Positions 7,589 through 16,800 are shown, counted from the stretch's first letter. The stretch is 64,000 nucleotides of DNA from Jeotgalibacillus alimentarius (GCF_000829445.1 NZ_JXRQ01000008.1:248001-312000); one strand, 5' to 3'. The notes: generated by a model not told the origin, from the sequence alone. A program made the numbers and translations.

Positions 7589-8008
7589 ATGACTCGTTCT
7601 GATATTAATAAAACAAACTGGGTTATCTATGGCTTTGCATTGTTTGCTGGAATCGCCTTAACGATCGTTGCATTTGTAGAGACAGCGAACCCGGGGACAG
7701 GGCCTGATGCCGGACAGTCACGTTTCTTTTTTTCACCCAATGAAGCGCTGATGTACGCTGCTGTCTCCTTCCTTTTCATTCTTTTGCTTCTATTAGTATG
7801 GAAGAAAATTAAACCGTATCATGTAGCTGCTCTAACCTTTGTATCTGCTTTGCTGATTAATAATCTGGTTCTCTCAGTTACGAGCGGATGGGTTGGACTG
7901 GCAGGGATGATGATCCTGTTTTTCGGAGCAATTCTTGCTGTTTTAATGACCCTGTTTGTTTTTATCGCGACCTGGATAGCAAAGAAACGGATTCTTGCAG
8001 AAGGATAA
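7589..8008 (+). CDS. Four-helix membrane protein (139 residues)
   Basis: Four hydrophobic helices beginning near residues 12, 52, 77 and 102, and a basic C-terminus (KKRILAEG). ATG 7589 sits behind AAGGAGGGGATCC, the second copy of a 27-bp repeat. Probably cotranscribed with the secreted repeat protein. Family unknown. Confidence 0.7.
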   Translation: MTRSDINKTNWVIYGFALFAGIALTIVAFVETANPGTGPDAGQSRFFFSPNEALMYAAVSFLFILLLLLVWKKIKPYHVAALTFVSALLINNLVLSVTSGWVGLAGMMILFFGAILAVLMTLFVFIATWIAKKRILAEG

Positions 8009-8114
8009 ATAGCAGGCGTACGGAATGTGAATGGCAAAGGGCTTGCGATTCAGCGTTTACGTTCCTTCGTGTTTTGTGAGCTGATTGAGAAACATTTAAT
8101 AAGAAAGGTTGTTC

Positions 8115-8867
8115 ATGATGAAACACATCTATGCTTTTGAAGACATCAAGGAATATGAATTTCACAAGGAACGCATCCAGCGCTTCAGCAAGCGGCTGGA
8201 GGAATATCAATACATATTAGAGAAGGATTACTTATTAATGGATCAGCCAAAAGGAATCGTATGGACATCAGCAGAAGCGGCTACTACTGTGTTTTCTGAA
8301 ATTCCGATACCTGCGTTTACTAACAAAAATACGATTTACATCACACCTGACCTGTCAGCCTGGAGAAAGCTTTTCTTACAGCAGTTAGATGGGAAGGATC
8401 TTCCTCATATCGAGCGTTTTTACGAAGAACTTTCAGAGAATCACATCCTGCAAATCTTAGGGCATGAGTTAACGCATCACTCTGATTTGTTTCTCGAGGA
8501 TTTTGACGATGAGCGGGAGGACAGCATCTGGTTTGAGGAGGGCATGTGCGAATATTTACCGCGAAAGTTCCTTTTAACTGAGAAGGAATGTGATGAAATC
8601 ACAGCGGTCGAGGAAGAGTTAGTGGACGTGTTCTCAGAAGAATACGGAGGCCGGTCGATCGATGAGTTTGGCAGCGGCTCGTACACATCCAGCTTATCAA
8701 GCATCATGTTCGATTACTGGAGAAGCTACCTGTATGTAAAGCATCTGGTTGAGGTCCGTTTTAAGCATGATATTCAGGCAGTTTTTGAAGAGTATCATAA
8801 GTGGGATCAGGAAGGGCGGAGGTGTTCGCTGAGTGAGTATTTTGAGTTGGGGAAGGTTTCTTTATAA
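8115..8867 (+). CDS. Gluzincin-like HExxH metallopeptidase-fold protein
   Basis: About 250 residues, cytosolic (no signal). GHELTHHSD gives the HExxH zinc motif, and WFEEGMCEYLP 24 residues later offers the Glu typical of a third gluzincin ligand. AAGAAAGG suggests ATG 8115 rather than the TTG at 8109. Family knowledge: such proteins include peptidases and inactive relatives. Substrate unknown. Standalone gene ending at a bidirectional hairpin. Confidence 0.7.
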   Translation: MMKHIYAFEDIKEYEFHKERIQRFSKRLEEYQYILEKDYLLMDQPKGIVWTSAEAATTVFSEIPIPAFTNKNTIYITPDLSAWRKLFLQQLDGKDLPHIERFYEELSENHILQILGHELTHHSDLFLEDFDDEREDSIWFEEGMCEYLPRKFLLTEKECDEITAVEEELVDVFSEEYGGRSIDEFGSGSYTSSLSSIMFDYWRSYLYVKHLVEVRFKHDIQAVFEEYHKWDQEGRRCSLSEYFELGKVSL

Positions 8868-8868
8868 A

Positions 8869-8903
8869 AAACAGGTACGTAACCTAGCATTACGTACCTG
8901 TCT
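8869..8903. terminator. Bidirectional terminator
   Basis: ACAGGTACGTAA / TTACGTACCTGT is a perfect 12-bp stem between convergent genes; the T-run is on the minus strand (CCTGTTTTTTAT), so it best serves the Ltp gene. Confidence 0.8.
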
Positions 8904-8909
8904 ACTTCT

Positions 8910-9851
8910 TTAAAGTCCTATAGAATCCACGGCATAAGTGGCATCCTCCACGCTGAACCCTTCAAATATCAGTTGATCGATCAGACCAGCTCTCGAGAAG
9001 GAGGAGTAGTCAAGATAATTCTGAGCAGATATTACAGCTTGCTCTCTCCAATCAACACTAATGTTTTCTACCGCAAAATTAGCATCTTCAGCACTAAAAC
9101 CTTCAAACTCCAGTTGATCGACTAAGCCACTCTTTGAAAAAGCGGTGTAATCTAAATAACCTTCAGCGGACAATACTGCTTGTTCAGTCCAGTCAACATC
9201 GATATTTTCTACAGCATAAGTGGCATCCGCATTGTCAAAGCCTTCAAACTCCAATTGTTCAATAAGTCCGCTTTTTGAAAAAGCAGTATAACTTATATAA
9301 CTTTCTGCCATATTAACCGCTTGTTGCTGAGATACTGTTTCTGCATTTTCTGCCGCTAGTTTCTCTGCTTCCTCTTTAGCTTTTCTTTCGGCTTCTTCAG
9401 CTGCCAGCTTTTCAGCTTCCTCTTCGGCTTCACGTTCAGCTTCTTCAGCGGCTAGTTTTTGAGCCTCTTCTTCTGCCATTCGCTCCGCCTCTTCAGCAGC
9501 TGCTTTTTCTTCTTCTTCCTCAGCTAACCGCTCAGCTTCTTCTTCTGCCTCATTTGCCTCTACTTCCTCGGCTTTTTCCTCAGTTTCTTGAATTGTTTCT
9601 TCAACAGCTTTTTGTTCTGTTTCTTCGCCAACTGCTGTCTGTTCAATGCCTGCAATATCTTCTTCAATAGGGTCAGCGGTTACACCGATTAACACAAAGA
9701 ATACAACAAGTGATGAACCGAAATAGAGCAAAACCTTCTTTCTGTTTCTTTCGCTTTTGGGTACCCATCTCAATATCAGGTCAGGTTTAATCAAACCGAT
9801 AAACAATGCCAACGTTGATATCAAAAAAAGCACCATAAATAAGTTTTCCAT
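8910..9851 (-). CDS. Membrane-anchored coiled-coil protein with three Ltp repeats
   Basis: 313 residues: two N-terminal membrane helices (about 4-22 and 39-58), a long Ala/Glu-rich coiled coil made of EEAExxAEEE-type units (about 75-180), then three tandem repeats of about 45 residues (about 182-313) with the pattern AxxYxxYxxFSxxGLxxQLxFEGFxxxDAxxAVxxI. These are Ltp-type units (host cell surface-exposed lipoprotein domain). Family knowledge: in streptococcal temperate phages Ltp lipoproteins block DNA injection by superinfecting phages. Here the anchor is transmembrane rather than a lipobox. A strong terminator lies just downstream; AGGGAGG precedes the ATG. Confidence 0.85.
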   Translation of the reverse strand: MENLFMVLFLISTLALFIGLIKPDLILRWVPKSERNRKKVLLYFGSSLVVFFVLIGVTADPIEEDIAGIEQTAVGEETEQKAVEETIQETEEKAEEVEANEAEEEAERLAEEEEEKAAAEEAERMAEEEAQKLAAEEAEREAEEEAEKLAAEEAERKAKEEAEKLAAENAETVSQQQAVNMAESYISYTAFSKSGLIEQLEFEGFDNADATYAVENIDVDWTEQAVLSAEGYLDYTAFSKSGLVDQLEFEGFSAEDANFAVENISVDWREQAVISAQNYLDYSSFSRAGLIDQLIFEGFSVEDATYAVDSIGL

Positions 9852-10069
9852 GTGAGAACCTCCCTTTTATACAAAGAGATCATTACTCCTTGTCATAGTT
9901 AATTCTTTCTCACAAAGCTGAACTTCACGATTAATTGATCGAATATTCATCCTGAACCTGATAGCTGCTATGTAAATTTATTTACTGAATATTTTGACAT
10001 ATCATAATTATAGATGAACAATTCTTTAAACACAATAAATTTAAATATTTTTCCAAAATTATTGTTAAT

Positions 10070-10098
10070 TTGACACTTAAATCAAATGCATATACTAT
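10070..10098 (+). promoter_or_regulatory. Sigma-A-type promoter with no gene behind it
   Basis: TTGACA (10070-10075), 17-base spacer, TACTAT (10093-10098; an overlapping TATACT starts at 10091). A consensus -35 box makes this one of the better promoters in the window. Confidence 0.5.
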
Positions 10099-10274
10099 AC
10101 TGAAGGTTTTTGGATGTATTTAGATTGGTTGTAAGCTTTCTGAAGGAGATTGACCATAAAGAGGAGCAACTTATATAAAATTTAACGATAGAGAAACTTA
10201 ATAACTGTATAAGAGGAGCTTATAGGGATGCTGGGGGTTGTTATGTATTCCAAAGCTTTTTCTGAGTAAAAGGG

Positions 10275-10325
10275 GGGCGTATATCTTAAACTATTCGACT
10301 TTTTGAAGATTTAAGGTATACGCCC
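10275..10325. repeat. Long imperfect hairpin
   Basis: GGGCGTATA-tCTTAAA pairs with TTTAAGg-TATACGCCC across a 19-base loop. Similar ends occur in the terminator at 5089-5148, but there is no T-run on the plus side, so terminator function is uncertain. Confidence 0.45.
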
Positions 10326-10378
10326 TAACTGCCTCTTTCATCAGAATGAATTGTATAAGGTTTGTTCCTGACACATGC

Positions 10379-12007
10379 TCACTGACCCACTCGAATCCTC
10401 CTGAACCCAAGTGTCCACACAATCAGAATAGCGACCAACAGAATACCGAGATAAATCTCAAGACCAAATGTCCAGTTGTTAAACAGGACGTGGATCAGGC
10501 AGAAGCCGCCGATCACCAGCATCATCATGAATGCTTTGATGCCCTCCTGATGCTGCGCGACCGAAAAGGGCTGGCTGAAGGGTAAGTTTTTTCCGTTTAG
10601 TACAAGTGTACAGAGCGCCGCATAAAGAAGAGCAGTCGCAATGATCACGACAAGATCCAGCCAGATTCTCCCTGAGAAAATCCAGATGAAAACCGGTCCT
10701 AAAATCAGCATAGCCGGCAGATAAAACATCACCAGTACGCTTTTCGTCAAACCCCTGTCAATTAGCACACGGTCTTTTAAAGGCATTGCCGCATAAATCC
10801 AGGACCCTTTATATGCCCCGGAGTATTTCACCATTGAAAGAACGGTCGGAATCACAAGCAGCGTAAAATAAAACAAATAATAAGAGCTGCCTTCTCTAAG
10901 CGCTTCAAAAGATCCATTTTCAATGTTCGTAAACATAAACAGAAATGGAATCACAAAGGTAAAGCCGACCTGAGGGTAGACCTTCAGCTTGAATTCACGT
11001 TCACTCTTCATCATCGCAAACGAGAAGTTCATGAAATTTCGCTCCGCCTGATTAGGTGCAATGAAGCGAAGAAATGCCTGCTTCAATCGATTTGTCCGCT
11101 TTTCTTTTCCCTGTTCAACCGTAGAAAGCTTGTGAAGAGAGGATTCGAAGGCAGGGATCATTTTGACATAAAGTATCATGGCAATCACAGGGACAACGAC
11201 AGCAAATGCTGCCAGCACAAGAACAAATAAGCTGCGCTCTCCAGTCAAAAGCGCTTCGTGCAGTGCACCAAACCAGACGGGCGGGGTGAAAAGCTGCCAC
11301 CAGGCCGGGGTAAAGGTCCAGTCGAGATTTGTGAATTGAAAAGAGCGCGCCACGAGCTGGTAACCAATGAAGATACCAAGTGTTAAAGCAATTTGCATAA
11401 AATTGATGGCATTTTTCAATTTCTACCCATCAAAAAACTTTAGAATAGCAAAATAAACAAGTGCAGTCATCATCAGGATGAGAAAATTCAACAGAATCAG
11501 TTCTGCCATAAACAGCAGGAAAAATCCGATACCATTCACAAACAGTGAGACAATCAATGGGATACCTGCTGTCGCAATCGTTAACAGTGACATATACATC
11601 GTAATATGGAGCATTTTGGCCGTGCTGATCGTACGCTGGTCCACCGGCTTTGTCATCATCATATTGCGGTCTCTGACATCAAGCAGAACAGATGAAAAAT
11701 CAGAGATCATCGAGGTCATTAAAATGAACATGAGAATCCCGAAAATAATGCTCAGCTGAAAGAAATAGCTATCAATAAACAAAAACGGAATCACTGAGAG
11801 TCCATATAGCGCATAAATCCACAGTGAGCGGATGAAGTAGTTTTTTCCTTCCTTGACCTTCGACTGGGCAAAGACCGTCGGCACTCTTCTTGTATCCATC
11901 GTCAGCTTTAAGCTGAGAATCAGCCGGAGCATCGGATAATCGATTCCCGCGCGTCTGAATAAAGGAGCAAAACGGTCCAGCAGTCTGAGCGTGGCAAAAT
12001 TGTTCAT
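10379..12007 (-). pseudogene. ABC exporter permease interrupted by an in-frame TAG
   Basis: Codons run from ATG 12007 through FFDG, TAG at 11423-11425, then K-L-K-N-A-I-N in the same frame to 10379. The two halves (194 and 346 residues) add up to one membrane protein of about 540 residues with about ten or more helices, as expected for an ABC-2-type exporter permease. Its ATPase lies immediately upstream with an ATGA overlap (12004-12007). One base change (GAG to TAG is the simplest) splits it; a TTG at 11419 could restart the second half, but no ribosome site precedes it. Alternatives: true pseudogene, amber readthrough, or a sequencing error. Confidence 0.75.
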
Positions 12008-12792
12008 GCCAACTCCTCCTGAACGATGGCAACGAAATCCTCTGCAATTTCCTTATGCTGACTGAAGCCGGTAAGACTATTGAATATATCCTGAAGAGAT
12101 CCTTTCTGATTCTGCTCCTTCAGCTCATCAAATGTCCCGTCAGCGGCAATATGACCATCTGAAATTAACACAATCCTGTTACTGATCTTTTCGACAATGT
12201 CCATGATATGAGAAGAGTAAAAGATTGTTTTCCCCTGTGCAGACAGCTGAGCCAGAATCTCCCTCACAATCAGCATACTGTTCGCATCCAGTCCGCTCAG
12301 CGGTTCATCGAGAAATAAGACATCCGGATTGTGCAGCAGGCTCGAAATAATCAGCACCTTTTGCCGCATCCCTTTAGAGAAAGAGGACAGCCTTGCATTC
12401 ATGACGTGATCAATCTCAAACTTCATCATTAGACGATGCGCTTTTTCACGGGCCGTCTCCTCTTCAAGTCCATAAAGTCCTGCAATAAATGCGAGGTATT
12501 CCTGTGCGGTCAGTGAATCATAGAGCTCCGCATTTTCCGGAACGTATCCAATCCGTTTTTTATATGTATGGTCCTGATTTTTCAGGTTTTCCCCGAAGAT
12601 CAAAATATTGCCCTCATACCCATCGACAAGGCCGAGCATCATTTTCACCGTCGTACTTTTACCAGCTCCGTTCGGTCCGATATATCCGATAATATCCCCT
12701 TCATATACAGAGAGGTCAATATCCTCCAAAACAAGCTTATCCCCAAATCTTTTCGTTACATGTTCGAGCCGGATCACTTCCTGACGCTCCAT
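12004..12792 (-). CDS. ABC transporter ATP-binding protein
   Basis: 262 residues. GPNGAGKST Walker A, a Q-loop-like region before GYVPENAELYDSLTA, an SSFSKGMRQK signature (SxSKGMxQK variant), LFLDEPLSGLD Walker B, and SSHIMD switch His. It energises the adjacent exporter permease. ATG 12792 is chosen because AGAAGGGAG is at the right distance, although the frame extends 10 codons further. The stop overlaps the permease start. Since the permease is interrupted, this ATPase may now lack a partner. Confidence 0.85.
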   Translation of the reverse strand: MERQEVIRLEHVTKRFGDKLVLEDIDLSVYEGDIIGYIGPNGAGKSTTVKMMLGLVDGYEGNILIFGENLKNQDHTYKKRIGYVPENAELYDSLTAQEYLAFIAGLYGLEEETAREKAHRLMMKFEIDHVMNARLSSFSKGMRQKVLIISSLLHNPDVLFLDEPLSGLDANSMLIVREILAQLSAQGKTIFYSSHIMDIVEKISNRIVLISDGHIAADGTFDELKEQNQKGSLQDIFNSLTGFSQHKEIAEDFVAIVQEELA

Positions 12793-12927
12793 CAAAAAAC
12801 TCCCTTCTATTTTTAAGCTCAATTACCTGACAGGTGACATTCTTTCCCTCTATATCTATATTACGTCCATCTGTTAGCGATTGTTTCAAAATTCTATTAC
12901 AGCCTGTTAAATCGTAATCTGAATAAA

Positions 12928-12962
12928 TAAAACGCTGAAGCAACATCTGCTTCAGCGCTTTA
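12928..12962 (-). terminator. Terminator
   Basis: CGCTGAAGC / GCTTCAGCG stem with loop agatgtt and a TTTTATTTATT tail on the minus strand, just after the LLM gene ending at 12974. Confidence 0.85.
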
Positions 12963-12973
12963 TTAGTGTTGCC

Positions 12974-13966
12974 TTACAATAATTCCTTTGCAAGCAATCT
13001 ATAAACATTCAATCGTGCTTTCTGAGAGTGGGGGATGCTGACGATCATGGCTTCATCGAAACCGTACTTTTCCTGCTCTGCTTTCAGCCTGTCAGCCACA
13101 TCTTTGGCTGCGCCGACGATATGAAGTGGACGGCGGTGCTGGATCTTGATTTTATCCATTTCGGTCAGCGGGTAGTCTTTTGCTTCTTCCGGCGTGAGGG
13201 GCTGAGCGATTTTACCCTGGGAAAGCCATAGCCCGGCAATGTCCTGCGGCAGTGCTTCGTATTCTGCTTCTTCTTGCGTTTCCGCTGCTGTGACCATATA
13301 GCACACATTGACTTCAGGCTTTTCCATCAGTGCTGAAGGTCTGAAATGGTATCGGTAAGCTTCGAGGATCTCTGTGCTCAGCTGGCCATTAAAGAACTGT
13401 GCAAATGAGTAGCCGGCACCCAACTTGGCTGTTTCAACTGCACTGTTGCCGCTTGATCCGAGCATCCAGGCTTCCGGTAATGTGACATGCCCCGGAACTG
13501 CAGGGGTTGAGCCATGCAGTTTTCCTTCCGGGACCTCGTCATTGATCAGCTGCATGGCAATTTTAAACTTTTCATACATGTTATCGAGTAATGGTCTTCG
13601 TCCCTCTGATAGTGCATACATGGCACCGCTGTCACCACCAGGTGCTCTGCCGACGCCGAAGTCGATTCTGCCGGGTGAAAATGCACTCAGTGTCTTGAAG
13701 ACTTCTGCCAGTTTTAATGGTGAGTAATGCATCATCATCACGCCGCCGGTACCAATTCTGATCTTTTCTGTTTTTGATGCAAGTCTTGCTGCAGTGATTT
13801 CAGGTGCAGAGCTGACGTGGGATTCTAACCCGTGGTGTTCTGCCATCCACATGCGATGGTAGCCGAGTTCATCAGCCAATATTGCCAGCTCCTCGGATTT
13901 TTTGAGTGCATCAACTGCTGTATTGCCCTTCGTCACAGGTGCTTGATCCAGTACACTTAATCTCAT
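12974..13966 (-). CDS. LLM-class flavin-dependent oxidoreductase
   Basis: 330 residues, the single-domain luciferase-like type: SVLDQAPV at the N-terminus, DELGYHRMWMAEHH, RIGTGGVMMMHYSPLKLAEVF, GRIDFGVGRAPGGD and a C-terminal VGAAKDVAD segment. It is the YwcH/YtmO-like branch and distinct from the NtaA-type enzyme at 3193. FMN-dependent; substrate unknown. ATG 13966 is favoured because AAAGGATG lies 7-8 bases upstream. Monocistronic, with its own terminator. Confidence 0.85.
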   Translation of the reverse strand: MRLSVLDQAPVTKGNTAVDALKKSEELAILADELGYHRMWMAEHHGLESHVSSAPEITAARLASKTEKIRIGTGGVMMMHYSPLKLAEVFKTLSAFSPGRIDFGVGRAPGGDSGAMYALSEGRRPLLDNMYEKFKIAMQLINDEVPEGKLHGSTPAVPGHVTLPEAWMLGSSGNSAVETAKLGAGYSFAQFFNGQLSTEILEAYRYHFRPSALMEKPEVNVCYMVTAAETQEEAEYEALPQDIAGLWLSQGKIAQPLTPEEAKDYPLTEMDKIKIQHRRPLHIVGAAKDVADRLKAEQEKYGFDEAMIVSIPHSQKARLNVYRLLAKELL

Positions 13967-14193
13967 TGAAAACATCCTTTTTTTATAAAATAACCTTATT
14001 TACTCCGGGATATGTCTGCTTAAATAACAGAATAAATGTATCCTGTCTGTTGTTTTGTTTGAGGTGAACTATAGCAGTATCTAGTCATTCTTTCAATCTG
14101 AACGACTTCCAATTAAAATGATAAGCTTGCTCTCTGTTGAACAACTCCCTGTACTAACCGCAATGTAAGGGTCGAAAACAATTAACAGGCGGC

Positions 14194-15669
14194 TTACCAT
14201 TTTCGATCCTCATTCAGCTGCCTCAACTTAACAACCCTCGTCGCCACACGCTCCACAAATACATGATCATGCTCCACAAATAACAGCGTTGGCTGGTAAT
14301 CCTCAATCATTTTTTCAATCTGCTTCTGGTTATAGACATCCAAGTAATTCAGCGGCTCGTCCCACATATAGCATTCGGCTTCAGTGCCGAGCGATTTGGC
14401 GAGCTCGACTTTCTTTTTCTGGCCTTCACTCATTTCTTCGATTGGTACATTGAATACATCCCGGGTGAATCCGAGAATACGCAGGTTATTGAGAAACAGG
14501 GTATAGTCAATTCCCTGTGTTTCAGCAAAGTCCTTAAGCGTGCCGGTATGTGAAGCGGTCTGGGATACAGTGCTTACTGTCAGGCCCTGAGGAATCAGTA
14601 CTTCTCCGCTGACCGTCACACCTTTTGCCATGCCCTGCAGATAGTTGAGCAGGGTGGTTTTGCCGGAACCATTTGGCCCGGTGATCGCGAGCTGCTCACC
14701 CTGAAAGAGTTCAAAGGTGATTGGCTCAAATAGTGGCTCATCCCCGTAGCTCAGTGTGAAATTCTTTACCCGCAGTACGGGATTTCTGTGGCTGCTGACA
14801 CAATTGATCGTTAAGTCACTGATTTTTTCGATGTTTTTAAGCAGCTTTTTCTTTTCTTCGATTTTGGCATTGGTCCGCTGTTCAATCGCTTTCCCACGCT
14901 TCATCATCCGCTTGGCAATCGCATTTCCAAACGGGTCATTGCCGGACGGCTTCTCGCGCTGCTGACCCCAGTCAACTTTCTCTTTTGCAGATTGTTCAAT
15001 GCGTGCGATCTCGGATTTTAAGGATTTATTCTGATCGAGCTCGAACTGATCCTGCCGTTCCTTCTGCTCCTCATACGTTGAAAAATTTCCGTGATAGAGT
15101 GCCACCTGACTGCGTTCAATGACGAGTGTATGATCAATGACTGTATCTAGAAAATGTCTGTCATGGCTGACGACGATATAGCCCTGCTTCTTTTGCAGGT
15201 AACGGGCCAGCTGCTTACGTCCCTGCAGATCAAGATGGTTGGTCGGTTCATCAAGCAGTGCAAACCGGTTCTCCTCACAGAACAACGCTGCAAGCATAAC
15301 GCGCGTCTGTTCTCCGCCTGAGAGCTGGGAGAACGGCTCCCAGACAATTTCTTTATTCATCCCAAGTAGCTGACATTCCCGCTCAAGCCTCCACACTTCA
15401 AGTGGCATGACCTCATCAATTGCAGTATAGACAGGGCTTTCAGGGCTCCGGATTGGAAGAGGGAAGTAGACAAACGCAAGGTCTGTCACAATCTCTCCTT
15501 CGTAACCCAGCTGACCCATCAGGAGCCTGAGCAGTGTGGTTTTACCGCGGCCGTTGCGACCTGCAAGCCCGAACCGCCACTTATCATCAAGCGTGAATGA
15601 CACATCCTCAAAGAGGGGCTGGTCCAGTAAATCATAGCTAAAGTGTATATGTTTTAATTCAATCGGCAT
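14194..15669 (-). CDS. ABC-F ATPase, Lsa/Vga-like ribosomal protection protein
   Basis: 491 residues with two ABC domains and no membrane segments. Domain 1: GRNGRGKTTLL Walker A, LSGGEQTR signature, LLDEPTNHLD Walker B. Linker of charged helices (about 195-290). Domain 2: GPNGSGKTTLL, MSEGQKKKVELA signature, MWDEPLNYLD. Length and the WRFGLAGRNGRGKTT form suit the antibiotic-resistance ABC-F group (Lsa, Vga, VmlR), which binds the ribosomal E site and displaces lincosamides, streptogramin A or pleuromutilins. GGAGG precedes ATG 15669. A terminator hairpin sits 50 bases upstream, which suggests drug-inducible attenuation. Specific resistance profile not predictable. Confidence 0.85.
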   Translation of the reverse strand: MPIELKHIHFSYDLLDQPLFEDVSFTLDDKWRFGLAGRNGRGKTTLLRLLMGQLGYEGEIVTDLAFVYFPLPIRSPESPVYTAIDEVMPLEVWRLERECQLLGMNKEIVWEPFSQLSGGEQTRVMLAALFCEENRFALLDEPTNHLDLQGRKQLARYLQKKQGYIVVSHDRHFLDTVIDHTLVIERSQVALYHGNFSTYEEQKERQDQFELDQNKSLKSEIARIEQSAKEKVDWGQQREKPSGNDPFGNAIAKRMMKRGKAIEQRTNAKIEEKKKLLKNIEKISDLTINCVSSHRNPVLRVKNFTLSYGDEPLFEPITFELFQGEQLAITGPNGSGKTTLLNYLQGMAKGVTVSGEVLIPQGLTVSTVSQTASHTGTLKDFAETQGIDYTLFLNNLRILGFTRDVFNVPIEEMSEGQKKKVELAKSLGTEAECYMWDEPLNYLDVYNQKQIEKMIEDYQPTLLFVEHDHVFVERVATRVVKLRQLNEDRKW

Positions 15670-15760
15670 ACATTAACCTCCAGTCTGGATGAGTTGAATG
15701 TACACGCATCTTTTTCAAAAAAATCCTCCCGCAGCGGCGGAAGGATAAGTGTGTATGCAT
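15659..15760 (-). CDS. Possible leader ORF overlapping the ABC-F terminator
   Basis: ATG 15760 opens a 33-codon frame that runs through the terminator hairpin and ends at 15659, 11 bases inside the ABC-F gene. AAAGGC lies 8 bases upstream. A ribosome translating or stalled here would melt the hairpin. Family knowledge: inducible ABC-F genes often carry such leaders. The peptide itself is not recognised. Confidence 0.35.
   Translation of the reverse strand: MHTHLSFRRCGRIFLKKMRVHSTHPDWRLMYAD
15717..15745 (-). terminator. Attenuator-type terminator before the ABC-F gene
   Basis: TCCTTCCGC-cgct-GCGGGAGGA followed by seven Ts, 48 bases before ATG 15669. No gene ends here on the minus strand, so the hairpin lies in the leader of the ABC-F gene and is likely regulatory. 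Confidence 0.75.
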
Positions 15761-16045
15761 AAATAAGCCTTTATCGTAAAGGAATAGATATGTGCAGACT
15801 GATCCTATTTTTCGTAAAAATGCGTATACATTTTGACGTATAAAATAGAATTAGTTAATCATCTGCCATCCATCATCCCTTCTTGTGAGTTAGGTACAGT
15901 ATAGAACATGAAATCAGGAGAATCAAACAGGATTAAGCGATGCTGTAAAAATCCTGCTCATAAAAAAGCCTCATCCATGGTTTTATTTGGTATTATAATT
16001 GAAAATTGTTTTATATAAATAGAAATTGGATGGCAGGTGAAAAGA

Positions 16046-16765
16046 ATGGGAGAGATACATAGGTTAAACCCAGTCCAGGCAGCTAATCATTTTGTTCATA
16101 AACATTTTCCGGATTGTGAAGGCGCTCTTTTAGCCGGGAGTGTAGTGAGGGGAGAAGCAACAGAGACATCAGATCTTGATATTGTGATTTTCGATAAAAG
16201 TCTCAGTTCAGCATATAGAGAATCTTTAATCGACTTTGGTTGGCCGATCGAGGTCTTTGTCTATAACTTAACCTCTTATAAGCCTTTCTTTGAAGATGAT
16301 TGCAAAAGAGCCAGACCTTCTTTACCAAGGATGGTGTCAGAAGGCATTATTATGAAAGACACGGGTGTAATTGATGCCATAAAAAAAGAAGCTCAGGAAT
16401 TACTGGATAAGGGTCCGGCAAAATGGACAGCAGATACGATAGACACTAAACGATACTTTATTACGGATACGCTTGACGATTTTGTTGGTTCATCAAATAG
16501 AACTGAAGAAATATTTATTGCTAATACCCTTGCTGAATTAGTCAGTGAATTCGTTTTGAGAACAAATTGCAAATGGACGGGCGCATCAAAATGGACAGTA
16601 CGTTCATTAAGGCATTATGACGAAGGGTTCGCAAATGATTTTGTGGAGGCATTTGATCTCTTTTATAAGACGGGTGACAAGAGACAAGTGATACAACTGG
16701 CAGATCATGTACTGGAACCTTTTGGCGGGAAGTTGTTTAATGGTTTTTCACTGGGAAAAAAGTGA
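16046..16765 (+). CDS. Nucleotidyltransferase-fold protein (ANT-like)
   Basis: 239 residues. LLAGSVVRGEATETSDLDIVIF contains the GSxxRGExxxxSDLDI signature of the Pol beta superfamily, and PIEVFVYN supplies a third carboxylate strand. The C-terminal half is helical. Such proteins include aminoglycoside nucleotidyltransferases and uncharacterised housekeeping enzymes; which applies here is open. ATG 16046 after AGGTGA, or GTG 16037. Monocistronic. Confidence 0.7.
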   Translation: MGEIHRLNPVQAANHFVHKHFPDCEGALLAGSVVRGEATETSDLDIVIFDKSLSSAYRESLIDFGWPIEVFVYNLTSYKPFFEDDCKRARPSLPRMVSEGIIMKDTGVIDAIKKEAQELLDKGPAKWTADTIDTKRYFITDTLDDFVGSSNRTEEIFIANTLAELVSEFVLRTNCKWTGASKWTVRSLRHYDEGFANDFVEAFDLFYKTGDKRQVIQLADHVLEPFGGKLFNGFSLGKK

Positions 16766-16800
16766 ATCTTGTTTTTGTGTGAATGATTTTTAATGATGAG

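Larger units (their letters stand above)
7044..7595 (+). repeat. 27-bp direct repeat of a ribosome-site/start region
   Basis: The 27 bases at 7044-7070 recur exactly at 7569-7595. They hold AAGGAGGGGATCC and the first codons ATG-ACT of the gene at 7589. The repeats flank a 0.5-kb segment containing only the small secreted protein gene, as if that segment had been inserted behind the original leader, or the leader duplicated. Confidence 0.8.
9852..10378. other. Intergenic region with orphan promoter
   Basis: Over 500 bases without a convincing gene. It contains a promoter-like element (10070-10098, plus strand), several AGGAG motifs near 10144, 10162 and 10213, a 13-codon frame at 10228-10269 and a large hairpin at 10275-10325. 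It may produce a small RNA of about 220 nt. Confidence 0.4.

Noticed and set aside
12974-13966. True bacterial luciferase (luxA)
   Set aside because: Stand-alone LLM oxidoreductase of the YwcH type; no luxB, luxCDE or luciferase-specific features.
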